Assembly: GCA_023444055.1 (NCBI GenBank)
Contig: JAEZRV010000041.1
Location: forward strand, 62,001 to 126,000
Reading direction: 5' to 3'
Length of the DNA stretch: 64,000 nucleotides
Origin: Bacillota bacterium
GTDB lineage: Bacteria > Bacillota > Clostridia > Acetivibrionales > DSM-1351
The notes below the pieces were generated by a model. It worked only from the letters and a program-made list of their open reading frames with translations. It was not told where the DNA came from and made no database searches. Positions 28,061 to 36,677 of this stretch are shown in pieces. Position numbers and translations under genes: made by a program. Every line of letters begins with the position of its first letter. Positions within the stretch are counted from its first letter, which is position 1.

Positions 28061-28119
28061 AAACAAAGGACAGTTTTTGCTAGAGAAATGTTATTTAGCA
28101 GAGACTGTCCTTTGTTTTT
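28061..28119 (+). terminator. Terminator after the secreted protein gene
   Basis: A perfect 14-bp stem (28061-28074 with 28104-28117) followed by TT. The loop also contains a short complementary pair. Confidence 0.75.
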
Positions 28120-28334
28120 CTAAAGTCAGACTTACAAACATTACTTATTAGTAATAGAAAAGGATGTTTGACGTTAAAGTTCGGAAAAACTCGATATTGA
28201 ACGATATAATTTTTTGCATATATTTAATAACGAAACAAAATACTGAATTTATACTGTTGACATGAATATTATTCTGGTGTATATTTAATATAACAAATCC
28301 TATATAGTTACTATGAAAACGAGGAGGATATAAG

Positions 28335-28432
28335 GTTAAAAGAAATTAAAAAAATAAAAAAAGGAGGTGCCGAGTCCATGTCATTTCTTTCATTTGGTTT
28401 TGTGTAGAATGCGGGACATGGGCATAATTATG
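28335..28432 (+). promoter_or_regulatory. Leader element H, copy 2 (metY)
   Basis: A-rich tract, then AAAGGAGGTG, then GTCCATGTC (28374-28382) paired with GACATGGGC (28415-28423, one G-T), then ATAATT and ATG 28430. The loop encodes MSFLSFGFV (28378-28407). This copy and the one at 39482-39580 are nearly identical over about 100 bases, including the A-rich tract, so they separated recently. Confidence 0.65.
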
Positions 28433-29710
28433 AACAGAAAAATGGGTTTTGATACTTTGCAGGTACATGCAGGTCAAGAGGTAGATAAAGCAACAGGATC
28501 CAGAGCAGTTCCGATATACCAGACATCATCTTTTGTTTTTAAAAATGCAGATCATGCATCAGATGTGTTTGCACTCCGTGATTCAGCTTATTCATATTCT
28601 AGATTTGTTAACCCGACAAATGATGTTTTTGAAAAAAGAATTGCAGCACTTGAAGGTGGTACGGCTGCAGTAGCAGTTGCATCAGGCTCGGCGGCAATTA
28701 CTTATGCAATACTTAATATAGCAGGTGCTGGTGATGAAATAGTAGCAGCTAATACATTATATGGTGGCACTTATAATTTATTTGCAGCTACACTACCTAG
28801 ATATGGTCTGAATACAATATTTGTTGATCCTGACGAAATTAAAAACTTTGATAAAGCTATTTCAGAAAAAACAAAGGCAATATTTATTGAAAGTATTGGA
28901 AATCCAAATGCCAATATAATTGACATTGAGGCAGTAGCTAATATAGCTCACAAGCATGGTATTCCTCTTATAGTTGATAACACATTCGGAACGCCGTACC
29001 TTTTAAGACCTATAGAATTTGGTGCTGACGTGGTTGTACACTCTGCAACTAAATTTATTGGAGGGCATGGTTCCTCTTTAGGTGGAGTGATAGTTGATGG
29101 TGGTAGGTTTGATTATACTGCAAGTGGCAAGTTTCCAGGATTCACGGAGCCTGATCAAAGCTACCATGGACTTGTATATTCACAGCTAGGTGGAGCAGCT
29201 TTTGCAACAAAAGTAAGAGTTCAGCTTTTAAGAGATACAGGAGCATCAATAAGCCCATTCAATTCATTCCTGTTTATTCAAGGTTTAGAGACATTGTCTC
29301 TTAGAGTTGAAAAGCACGTAAGTAATTCAAAAAGAATAGCCGAATTTTTAAATAATCACCCATTGGTTGAGTTTGTGAATTATCCTAGTTTGAAGGGGAA
29401 TAAGTACTATGATTTAGCTCAAAAATATATTCCAAAGGGTGCTGGATCAGTATTTACATTTGGTATTAAGGGCGACATTGATAATGCAAAGAAGTTTATA
29501 GATAGTTTAGAAATATTTTCATTGCTTGCTAATGTTGCAGATGCGAAATCTTTAGTTATACATCCAGCGAGCACGACACACTCCCAGCTATCCGAAGAAG
29601 AACTCCTGAAGGCAGGTATTACACCAAATACAATCCGGCTTTCAATAGGCATTGAGGATGCAGATGACTTGATTTATGATTTAGACCAAGCACTTGAAAA
29701 GAGCAGGTAG
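28430..29710 (+). CDS. metY: O-acetylhomoserine sulfhydrylase
   Basis: 426 residues, PLP-dependent enzyme of the Cys/Met metabolism family. It makes homocysteine from O-acetylhomoserine and sulfide. The PLP lysine is in HSATKFIGGHG; SYSRFVNPTNDVFEKRIAALEGG and the C-terminal VIHPASTTHSQL are family signatures. ATG 28430 directly follows leader element H; the open frame upstream to 28367 runs through the element and is not expected to be used. It matches the metA further on, which carries the residue typical of acetyl-CoA specificity. Confidence 0.93.
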   Translation: MNRKMGFDTLQVHAGQEVDKATGSRAVPIYQTSSFVFKNADHASDVFALRDSAYSYSRFVNPTNDVFEKRIAALEGGTAAVAVASGSAAITYAILNIAGAGDEIVAANTLYGGTYNLFAATLPRYGLNTIFVDPDEIKNFDKAISEKTKAIFIESIGNPNANIIDIEAVANIAHKHGIPLIVDNTFGTPYLLRPIEFGADVVVHSATKFIGGHGSSLGGVIVDGGRFDYTASGKFPGFTEPDQSYHGLVYSQLGGAAFATKVRVQLLRDTGASISPFNSFLFIQGLETLSLRVEKHVSNSKRIAEFLNNHPLVEFVNYPSLKGNKYYDLAQKYIPKGAGSVFTFGIKGDIDNAKKFIDSLEIFSLLANVADAKSLVIHPASTTHSQLSEEELLKAGITPNTIRLSIGIEDADDLIYDLDQALEKSR

Positions 29711-29748
29711 ATCAATTGGCTCATTACGGGAAAAATATTTTTTGCAGC

Positions 29749-29787
29749 AACTGGTAAATCCTATTAAAGGCAATTACCAGTTTTTTT
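29749..29787 (+). terminator. Terminator of metY
   Basis: AACTGGTAA pairs exactly with TTACCAGTT and is followed by a run of T. Confidence 0.75.
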
Positions 29788-29933
29788 GCATGCAACATAA
29801 AAAAAGAACAGTTAATGCATTAACCGTGTCTATGAAGTTCATTGACATTTTTACATATTAAAAATAGAATAGAGTTGTAACTGTTTTTAAATACTGACTA
29901 TAATGGATTATATAAACAATTTTGTGAGGGAAT

Positions 29934-30818
29934 ATGGATGAAAAAACAAAACGAATTATTGGCGATGTAATATGTCCATTTCCGATTAATGATGACAGTG
30001 CAGAAGGTCCTGCTAAGGTGTTTGCAGGTCAGGGCATGTTTGTTATATCAGCGAACGGAATTGATATACCTAAAGGAAGCCATGCTCATTCAAGCTATGA
30101 ATTTGTCATGCCATTATCTCATATGCAGTATACCTCAATACAGAATAAACCAGCTCGTTTTGAAATAAATCAATTGACCCCGATTAACCCTGAACAGCAG
30201 CATGGACAGCTTAATGAAGTGACAAATTGCAGACTTATGACTTTTCAGATTAATAAGGACTTGTTTAACGACATATCATATTCTATATTTAAAAAGAGTG
30301 ATATTACATTTAATAATGAGAGTATATGTATTGGAAATGAAATATTTGCATTGCTTAACCTGTTCAAAGAGGAAATAAAGAACCTTCAAGCAGATAGTGA
30401 TTTTGCACTTCAAAATATAGTTAACCTTGTTATAATTAATTTGATTAGACAGCTCAAAAGTGATGCACCTAAACTTATATCAGAAAAAAAATATTGCGAA
30501 AGAGACAATATAAATCGTTCGATAGAGTATTTACAAGAAGAATACAATAAAAATTTTTCTCTTGAAGAGGTTGCACGTATTGCAAACCTCAGTCCTTACC
30601 ATTTTATAAGAACATTCAAAGCTTTGACAGGTAAAACACCATATGCATATTTGTTGGATGTTAAAATTGAAAAAGCTAAGGAATTATTAAAGCTAAACGG
30701 TTATACGGTAACTGATGTTTGTTTCAGATGCGGATTTAACAATTTAGAGCATTTTTCATCTGTTTTTAAAAGAAAACTTGGAATGTTGCCGTCACAATAC
30801 CGCAAATTAATAAAGTGA
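29934..30818 (+). CDS. AraC-family transcription regulator
   Basis: 294 residues. An N-terminal cupin-like sensing region (IPKGSHAHSSYEFVMPLSHMQ) is followed by a C-terminal pair of helix-turn-helix motifs (FSLEEVARIANLSPYHFIRTFKA and TVTDVCFRCGFNNLEHFSSVFKR). GTGAGGGAAT precedes ATG 29934. It stands alone between metY and a large secreted protein gene. Its inducer and targets cannot be told from the sequence. Confidence 0.85.
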   Translation: MDEKTKRIIGDVICPFPINDDSAEGPAKVFAGQGMFVISANGIDIPKGSHAHSSYEFVMPLSHMQYTSIQNKPARFEINQLTPINPEQQHGQLNEVTNCRLMTFQINKDLFNDISYSIFKKSDITFNNESICIGNEIFALLNLFKEEIKNLQADSDFALQNIVNLVIINLIRQLKSDAPKLISEKKYCERDNINRSIEYLQEEYNKNFSLEEVARIANLSPYHFIRTFKALTGKTPYAYLLDVKIEKAKELLKLNGYTVTDVCFRCGFNNLEHFSSVFKRKLGMLPSQYRKLIK

Positions 30819-30944
30819 TTATGAATTCATAGCAATAAATCCGAATTGAACAGCAATAAATCCGAAGCTTTTGGCTATAGTAAAATGTTATACTCAAAAT
30901 ATATCTTGTTACGTACAATAACTATAATCAAGGAGGCTTGTTCA

Positions 30945-32750
30945 ATGTTAAAGAAAAGAAATTTAATATCTTTCCTAATTGCAGTAGCAATAATATTTAC
31001 GAGTGTATGCTCTACTTTCGTAGTGTTTGCTGAAGATGAAGATGAAGGACTATTAGATGAAACAACAATAGAAGAAAATGAGGAGTTACAGACTGAAGAT
31101 TCAGCAAATACCGGCTATAAAGGTCTTGTAGCACATTGGAAATTTGATGGTGACATTAAAGACTCAACACAGTTCAAAAACGATGGAGAAGCAGTAGGTG
31201 GAAAAACAGGTGTCACTTATGTGAATTCTGTAGATGGCAAAGGAGTTAAGCTTGATGGTAAAAGCTATATAAAAGTCAAAGACAGTACTTCACTTGACTT
31301 GAAAGACTCATTCACATTTTCCTTCTGGGTATACAAGGAGGACATGAGAAAAAATGGTTTAATGGATGGTGGAGTTCCTTACATAATAAAAAACGAAGAA
31401 TATGGTGATTTCCCATATGGTGTGTATGAATGGGGTGAACTTACACCTGCAGTAACTTACAATGATGGAAGCAGTGTCGAAAGAGTTGACTCTGAGAAGC
31501 AAGTGGATATACAAAAGTGGTCGCTTATATCTGCAACATATGATGGTGAAACCATGAAGATATATATTGACAAGGAACTTGTGAAAAGTGAGCTTGTTAG
31601 TACATCCCTTATAAATTCAAATTTACCTCTTTATATCGGATTTGGACACTTTATGACAATAGATAACTATTTTAAAGGTGTTCTGGATGATATGAGAATA
31701 TACAACACAGCTCTTTCATATAGCGAAATTGAAGATTTATATGAAAATATCGCTACAAAAAATCCTGGCAAGGATTTGATTAATAAGCCTAACAGGTTGG
31801 TTGCATATTATCAGTTTGAAAATAACCTTAAGGATTCATCAAGCTTTAAAAATGAAGGTAAGGCAGTAAAAGCCAGCAACTTTAAATATGTTAATGCCAT
31901 TGCAGGAAAAGGTGTTAAATTTAGTGGTGCCAGTTATATCGAGGTAAAGGATAATGACTCTCTTGATTTGGATAGAGGTTTTACCATTGGAACATGGATT
32001 TATAAGGAAAAATCAAATAAAAACCAGCCGATATTTGCAAAATATGGGGAAAGCCATGATAAAAATGCTTGCTCCTATGATCTTGTAGACTGGAATAATG
32101 GTACACGCTTGTCCTTGTTCAATTTTATAAACGATGGCAATACAAATCAGTTTGAAACTGATGAAAGTAACGATACCGCAAATGGAAGATGGTTCTATTA
32201 TACTGCAACATACAATGGAAAAGATAATGATGCTGAAAATAAGGATTCCAATACTGTTAAGCTTTATATTAATGGTAAGCTTGTAAAGACTGAGGAATTT
32301 GATGGTGATATATCAAATTCCAGTGGTCCGCTCTGGTTAGGAGGTACAACTGACAGTATTTTCTTTAAAGGAATAATGGATGAGTTCAGAATATATAACT
32401 ATGCGCTTACACCTACTGAGGTAAAAACGCTATACAGCATGAAGGACGGCTTGGAAGTTGTTACGAAAGATAATAAAGCTGTACCTACAACATTAAGTCC
32501 AAAGAAAAAAGTTCAGCTAAATGCTAATTTGCTTACACATAAGTTCACTTCACCGAATTCTACTTTACCTAACGGAAAGGATGAACTGAAAAAACAGAAT
32601 GTATCTGCTAAAGCTACATACAAATCAAACAATGCAAAAGTAGTAACTGTATCAAAAGCAGGTTTAATAACTGCTGTAGGAAAAGGAAAGGCTGTTGTTA
32701 CAGTAACTTATGGAACATTTTCAAAGAATATTTCTATTACCGTAAAATAA
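30945..32750 (+). CDS. Secreted protein with two LamG-like domains and a C-terminal Ig-like domain
   Basis: 601 residues. Signal peptide in residues 1-35 (KKRNLISFLIAVAIIFTS ... VVFAE). An acidic linker leads to two concanavalin A/LamG-type jellyroll domains (LVAHWKFDGDIKDS at about 65 and LVAYYQFENNLKDSS at about 285), each closing with the FKGxxDxxRIYNxAL motif. A bacterial Ig-like (Big_2) domain ends the protein (AKVVTVSKAGLITAVGKGKAVVTVTYG). Such proteins bind carbohydrate or other surface ligands; no catalytic domain is visible. ATG 30945 follows AAGGAGG; the upstream in-frame ATGs have no site. The upstream gap has a short direct repeat (CAGCAATAAATCCGAA, twice). Confidence 0.85.
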   Translation: MLKKRNLISFLIAVAIIFTSVCSTFVVFAEDEDEGLLDETTIEENEELQTEDSANTGYKGLVAHWKFDGDIKDSTQFKNDGEAVGGKTGVTYVNSVDGKGVKLDGKSYIKVKDSTSLDLKDSFTFSFWVYKEDMRKNGLMDGGVPYIIKNEEYGDFPYGVYEWGELTPAVTYNDGSSVERVDSEKQVDIQKWSLISATYDGETMKIYIDKELVKSELVSTSLINSNLPLYIGFGHFMTIDNYFKGVLDDMRIYNTALSYSEIEDLYENIATKNPGKDLINKPNRLVAYYQFENNLKDSSSFKNEGKAVKASNFKYVNAIAGKGVKFSGASYIEVKDNDSLDLDRGFTIGTWIYKEKSNKNQPIFAKYGESHDKNACSYDLVDWNNGTRLSLFNFINDGNTNQFETDESNDTANGRWFYYTATYNGKDNDAENKDSNTVKLYINGKLVKTEEFDGDISNSSGPLWLGGTTDSIFFKGIMDEFRIYNYALTPTEVKTLYSMKDGLEVVTKDNKAVPTTLSPKKKVQLNANLLTHKFTSPNSTLPNGKDELKKQNVSAKATYKSNNAKVVTVSKAGLITAVGKGKAVVTVTYGTFSKNISITVK

Positions 32751-32866
32751 ACAGAATTGACTACTGAAAATGAAGTATCAGCAGTAATTAAGTTATAAAT
32801 GTTTATCTTTTTTCATTAATATTGTAAGTGTTTCTTTAATTCAGCCTAAAATATTTTATCAATAGA

Positions 32867-32899
32867 AGAGATTTGCTTTTTAAGAGCAGATCTCTTTTT
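32867..32899 (+). terminator. Terminator after the LamG protein gene
   Basis: An 11-bp stem (AGAGATTTGCT with AGCAGATCTCT, one G-T) followed by TTTT. Confidence 0.7.
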
Positions 32900-33150
32900 G
32901 GCACAATTCATAGAGATAAGTATGAACAACTATAATATATAGTTTATGAATCTATAAAAGTATTTACAGTGTTATAATAACGTATTGTCAATGGCTGAAT
33001 AGTTATAACAGAACCCGTGTGTAGAGGAAACCAAATTAAGAGTAGTTGACTTTTATATTTTCATGAGACTATAATTATTATTAAACTAATTTATATAGAA
33101 AAGTCTATATAAACTTGAGCTTTATATTATAGATCATGGAGGATAAAAGC

Positions 33151-34080
33151 ATGCCAATTAGAATACCTGACAATTTACCAGCAGGCGAAATATTAAATAG
33201 TGAGAACATATTTGTCATGTATGAGGACAGAGCTTATCACCAGGATATTAGACCTCTTAAAATTGTTATTTTAAATATAATGCCTACTAAGATAACTACA
33301 GAGACTCAATTACTGAGGTTTCTTGGAAATACTCCTCTTCAAATTGAGCCGATTCTTTTGTATCCAGCATCGCATGTTCCTAAAAATACTCCTGAAGGGC
33401 ATTTAGAGGCATTTTACAAGACCTTTGATGAAATTAAAAACGATCATTTCGATGGCTTGATTATAACTGGGGCACCAGTGGAACAAATGCCTTTTGAGCA
33501 GGTTAAATACTGGGAAGAATTAACTCAGATAATGGAATGGAGCTTGACTAATGTATACTCAACTCTCCATATTTGCTGGGGGGCTCAAGCAGGACTATAC
33601 TACCATTATGGTATTCAGAAATATGATATTCCAAATAAATTATTTGGAATATTTCCACATACAAAAACTAAGGATTATGTGAAGTTACTTAGGGGCTTTG
33701 ATGACATTTTTTATGTGCCTCATTCAAGGCATACTGAGGTTAGAAAAGAAGATATTGAAAAAATAGATGAGCTGGAGATACTTTCCGAATCTGACGAGGC
33801 AGGAGTTTATTTAGTTGCATCTAAAGATGGAAGACATATTTTTGCCACCGGGCATTCAGAGTATGACCCTCTTACATTAAAAAAAGAGTATGACAGAGAT
33901 GTTGAAAAAGGATTAGATATAGCAGTACCAAAGAATTATTTCCCTAATGATGATCCTAACAAAGAACCGATTGTCAAATGGAGAGGACATGGGAATTTGC
34001 TGTTTCTGAACTGGCTAAATTATTATGTATATCAAGAAACACCTTATGATTTAGCAAGTATAACTAAGAGGAAGAAGTAG
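33151..34080 (+). CDS. metA: Homoserine O-acetyltransferase (MetA family)
   Basis: 309 residues. It activates homoserine for methionine synthesis. The catalytic cysteine is C142 (HICWGAQAGLYYHYG). Residue 111 is Glu (GAPVE), which in characterised MetA enzymes marks use of acetyl-CoA; Gly at this place marks succinyl-CoA. This agrees with the metY gene 4.7 kb upstream, whose substrate is O-acetylhomoserine. ATG 33151 follows GGAGG by ten bases; an in-frame ATG at 33136 lies before that site. It appears monocistronic. Confidence 0.93.
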   Translation: MPIRIPDNLPAGEILNSENIFVMYEDRAYHQDIRPLKIVILNIMPTKITTETQLLRFLGNTPLQIEPILLYPASHVPKNTPEGHLEAFYKTFDEIKNDHFDGLIITGAPVEQMPFEQVKYWEELTQIMEWSLTNVYSTLHICWGAQAGLYYHYGIQKYDIPNKLFGIFPHTKTKDYVKLLRGFDDIFYVPHSRHTEVRKEDIEKIDELEILSESDEAGVYLVASKDGRHIFATGHSEYDPLTLKKEYDRDVEKGLDIAVPKNYFPNDDPNKEPIVKWRGHGNLLFLNWLNYYVYQETPYDLASITKRKK

Positions 34081-34221
34081 AGTATTGGAACAGGAAGACT
34101 TTCAGTGCTATAATGATATTTGAGACTAATATAAATTAATTATAAGAGAAATGCGTCAAGTTGAATGTAGGCATCGTCATGTAAAAGTGAACCGACCTTT
34201 GTCAAGTAGACAGTTAAATAA

Positions 34222-34256
34222 TTAAAAAATGTATAAATTGATGCGACCACTTTGTT
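34222..34256 (+). terminator. Hairpin downstream of metA
   Basis: ATGCGACC and GGTCGCAT enclose an eight-base loop, followed by TTCTTG. A possible terminator, although the T-run is weak. It lies inside or just before the intron-like remnant. Confidence 0.4.
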
Positions 34257-34269
34257 GGTCGCATTTCTT

Positions 34270-34472
34270 GTGCGACAGGCAGTTGCACATCGAACAGTAA
34301 ATTTGCTGTTTGATTTTAATATGTTAAGGTCTCTAGGGAATGATACCGAGGTAAAAACAACCATATGGACTTGAAATATTTGAATTCAAACACGCTGGTA
34401 AGCCGTATGCCTTAATAGGGCACGTACGGTTTGATAAGGGGGAAGCTATGAAAATAGTTTCCCTACTTTATT
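34270..34472 (+). mobile_element. Group II intron remnant (3' catalytic domains V and VI)
   Basis: The sequence at about 34401-34434 has the layout of group II intron domain V: an AGCCGT arm with the catalytic AGC triad, an inner helix capped by TTAATA, a two-base bulge, and the closing ACGGTT. A domain VI-like hairpin follows (GGGAAGCTAT with ATAGTTTCCC and a GAAA loop), then CTACTTTAT, a typical intron 3' end. A possible 5' end GTGCGAC lies at 34270, and a similar ATGCGTC at 34151. No reverse transcriptase and most of domain I are missing, so this is a deleted, inactive copy. The rest of the gap 34081-34573 holds nothing else that I can support. Confidence 0.6.
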
Positions 34473-34482
34473 GCAAAACCTC

Positions 34483-34511
34483 TTGACTGATCGGCTACTA
34501 CGTGTTACAGT
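34483..34511 (+). promoter_or_regulatory. Promoter of the PadR operon
   Basis: TTGACT (34483-34488), a 17-base spacer and TACAGT (34506-34511). The following GTGTTACAGTATAG and AAGTGTTACAAG repeats could form part of an autoregulatory PadR operator. Confidence 0.55.
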
Positions 34512-34573
34512 ATAGTAGTAGTAAGTGTTACAAGATACAAGTTATACACAGTAGTAAATGGAGGATTATGCAT

Positions 34574-34906
34574 ATGGAAAATATAACAGAGATGCTAAAA
34601 GGTGTTTTAGAGGGTTGCGTGCTAGAAATTATCAGCCGTGAGCAAACATACGGTTATGAAATTACACGCAAGCTCAATGCCATGGGCTTTACTGATATGG
34701 TAGACGGTACGGTTTATACAATTCTTGTGCGGCTTGAAAAAAATGCACTTGTAACGGTGGAAAAGCAAAAATCTACAGAGGGACCGCCGAGAAAGTTTTT
34801 TACGTTGAGTGATGCAGGATATGAGGAACTTAAAAGGTTTTGGTTAAAATGGGATTTTGTTGCATCAAAAATCAATTCGTTAAAGGACGGTGCAAATCAT
34901 GATTGA
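34574..34906 (+). CDS. PadR-family transcriptional regulator
   Basis: 110 residues with the PadR winged helix: LEIISREQTYGYEITRKL, VDGTVYTILVRLEKNALV and GPPRKFFTLSDAGYEEL. PadR proteins usually repress a neighbouring transporter and are released by its substrate. ATG 34574 lies nine bases after GGAGG; ATG 34568 is only three bases after it. It begins a tight operon of small genes ending in an ABC exporter, the standard PadR arrangement. Base composition and codon use look richer in GC than in the surrounding core genes, in keeping with acquisition. Confidence 0.88.
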   Translation: MENITEMLKGVLEGCVLEIISREQTYGYEITRKLNAMGFTDMVDGTVYTILVRLEKNALVTVEKQKSTEGPPRKFFTLSDAGYEELKRFWLKWDFVASKINSLKDGANHD

Positions 34907-35270
34907 TAGATTTATAAAATTAGTCATTGGCGATTTAGAGGAGAAAAAGGAATACCGTCAGATGATGAAACGAGTGAATACCCTGCCGCAGGAATATCGT
35001 TTTGCATTTAAAAAAATACAAAGATACATGTATAACATCGGTGGAATAAATGGAGATATGGTTGTTTTTGTTAACTTTAAGGTGTTCATGGGTTTGCTGG
35101 AGTTGTTCGAGACAAGTGTGGCAGAAGGTAAAAATGTAATTGATATTACCGGAAGTGATGTGGGGCGTTTTGCTGATGAGTTTATGGCGGCATACAGCAC
35201 AGACACCGAGACAGTGCGCGACAAGCTAAACCATGAGATAGCTGAATATTTTAATAAGGAGGGCAAATAA
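34899..35270 (+). CDS. DUF1048 family protein (copy 1)
   Basis: 123 residues, overlapping the end of the padR gene by eight bases. The pattern KEYRQMMKRVNTLPQEYRFAFKKIQRYMY matches the DUF1048 family, a small helical protein of unknown function that almost always follows padR. It is a paralogue of the next gene (KEYKEQMARVAALPEDYRFVYEKIQNYMW). ATG 34899 is chosen because the preceding ORF codons lie within padR. Confidence 0.85.
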   Translation: MIDRFIKLVIGDLEEKKEYRQMMKRVNTLPQEYRFAFKKIQRYMYNIGGINGDMVVFVNFKVFMGLLELFETSVAEGKNVIDITGSDVGRFADEFMAAYSTDTETVRDKLNHEIAEYFNKEGK

Positions 35271-35645
35271 ATGCTTGAATTTATCAATAAACTGATGGGC
35301 GATAAAAAGGAATACAAAGAGCAAATGGCACGGGTGGCAGCTCTACCGGAGGATTATCGCTTTGTCTATGAGAAAATACAAAATTATATGTGGAGCTTTG
35401 CAAGTGGTTCGGGTATGGATATGCTAAAAACCCAGTATGAACTTATCGATCTCTTTGAAGAAAGCGTTGCTGAAAACATGCATGTACTTGATGTTATAGG
35501 TGAGGATGTTGCAGGTTTCTGTGATGAATTGATACGTGGTAACAAACTTTGGATTGACAGTCAGCGGAAAAAACTCAATCTAGGTATAAAAAACAAATTT
35601 GAAAAAGGCGCTATTCCCGATAAAGGTAAAATCGAAAAGGAGTGA
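35271..35645 (+). CDS. DUF1048 family protein (copy 2)
   Basis: 124 residues, beginning immediately after the stop of copy 1, with AAGGAGGGC as binding site inside copy 1. Same fold as copy 1. A Lys/Glu-rich C-terminal tail. Probably forms a hetero-oligomer with copy 1; this is inference from tandem arrangement. Confidence 0.85.
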   Translation: MLEFINKLMGDKKEYKEQMARVAALPEDYRFVYEKIQNYMWSFASGSGMDMLKTQYELIDLFEESVAENMHVLDVIGEDVAGFCDELIRGNKLWIDSQRKKLNLGIKNKFEKGAIPDKGKIEKE

Positions 35646-35648
35646 AAA

Positions 35649-35831
35649 ATGGATCAGAATGAAAATAGGCAATGGCTTTTATGTCCTATTTGTAAAAATA
35701 AAACCCGTACAATGCTGCGAGAGGACACCATACTGCAAAACTTCCCTCTTTTTTGTCCCAAGTGCAAGCAAGAAATAGTTGTCAATGTTAAAAATAACAC
35801 AGTAACTGTTTTCAAAGAGCCAGACGCTTAG
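35649..35831 (+). CDS. Cysteine-rich KTR-domain protein
   Basis: 60 residues with two CPxC knuckles (LLCPICKNKTRTML and LFCPKCKQEIVV), a small zinc-ribbon of the cysteine-rich KTR type that is frequent on conjugative elements of Firmicutes. It starts three bases after the previous stop, with AAAGGAGTG upstream. A terminator-like hairpin follows. Confidence 0.85.
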   Translation: MDQNENRQWLLCPICKNKTRTMLREDTILQNFPLFCPKCKQEIVVNVKNNTVTVFKEPDA

Positions 35832-35836
35832 ACGCA

Positions 35837-35884
35837 GAGCCGATAATCATGAAGAATTATCTCATTGGTTATCGGCTCTTTATT
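35837..35884 (+). terminator. Hairpin terminator inside the PadR operon
   Basis: GAGCCGATAA and TTATCGGCTC form a perfect 10-bp stem followed by TTTATTT. It separates the regulatory genes from the ABC transporter genes. Confidence 0.75.
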
Positions 35885-35914
35885 TATATCAATTAATTAA
35901 AGGAGGCATTCAAA

Positions 35915-36676
35915 ATGCAAAATAATATTATCGAGGTAAAAGGATTAAAAAAGGCTTTTGGTAAAGTTGAAGTCTTAAAGGGGGTGGACTTTACGGTTGA
36001 GTATGGAAAAATCTTTGCTCTTTTAGGTTCCAATGGTGCGGGTAAAACCACAACCATTAAAATCTTGTCAACATTGCTTTCACCCGACAGCGGTAATGCG
36101 AAAATTTGTGGTTTTGACGTTCTAAAACAAGCCCGCCATGTAAAACCGGTTATAAGTCTTACTGGGCAATTTGCTGCAGTAGACGAAATTCTTAGCGGTC
36201 GTGAAAACCTTATTTTGATTGGAAAGCTCCGTCATATAAATGATCCAAGAAAAACTGCTACCGACTTACTGACACGCTTTGGGTTGATAGAAGCAGCAGA
36301 CCGTCCTGTCGGTACGTATTCTGGTGGTATGCGAAGACGCTTGGACATTTCCATGAGTTTAATAGGTTCTCCTAAGGTTGTTTTTCTTGATGAACCAACC
36401 ACAGGACTCGATCCCGAAGCAAGAATTGAAGTTTGGAAAGAGGTCAAACAGCTTTCAGAAAAAGGAACAACCATTTTTTTGACAACGCAATACTTGGAAG
36501 AGGCAGAGCAGTTGGCAGATAGTATTGCCATTCTTCATGAAGGAAAAATTATTGCAGACGGCTCTCTTGCTGAATTAAAGAAACTTTTCCCTCCTGCAAA
36601 AGTAGAATATGTGGAAAAGCAACCTACATTAGAGGAAATATTCCTCTCAATTATTAGTATTAAGGAGGTAAATTAA
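35915..36676 (+). CDS. ABC exporter ATP-binding protein (DrrA-like)
   Basis: 253 residues. Walker A is GSNGAGKTTT, the signature is YSGGMRRRLDI, and Walker B is VVFLDEPTTGLD. The C-terminal region (SLAELKKLFPP, PTLEEIFLSI) is that of drug-exporter ATPases of the daunorubicin resistance type. Together with the next gene it makes a half-size multidrug or antibiotic exporter, probably regulated by the upstream PadR protein. AAAGGAGGC precedes ATG 35915. Confidence 0.92.
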   Translation: MQNNIIEVKGLKKAFGKVEVLKGVDFTVEYGKIFALLGSNGAGKTTTIKILSTLLSPDSGNAKICGFDVLKQARHVKPVISLTGQFAAVDEILSGRENLILIGKLRHINDPRKTATDLLTRFGLIEAADRPVGTYSGGMRRRLDISMSLIGSPKVVFLDEPTTGLDPEARIEVWKEVKQLSEKGTTIFLTTQYLEEAEQLADSIAILHEGKIIADGSLAELKKLFPPAKVEYVEKQPTLEEIFLSIISIKEVN

Positions 36677-36677
36677 A

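Noticed and set aside
28367..28429. In-frame N-terminal extensions MPSPCHFFHLVLCRMRDMGII before metY and similar ones before modA and the DUF6062 gene
   Set aside because: They lie wholly in leader element H, the GTG overlaps the ribosome binding site, and in the cysE copy the frame is not kept. ModA would lose its signal peptide position.
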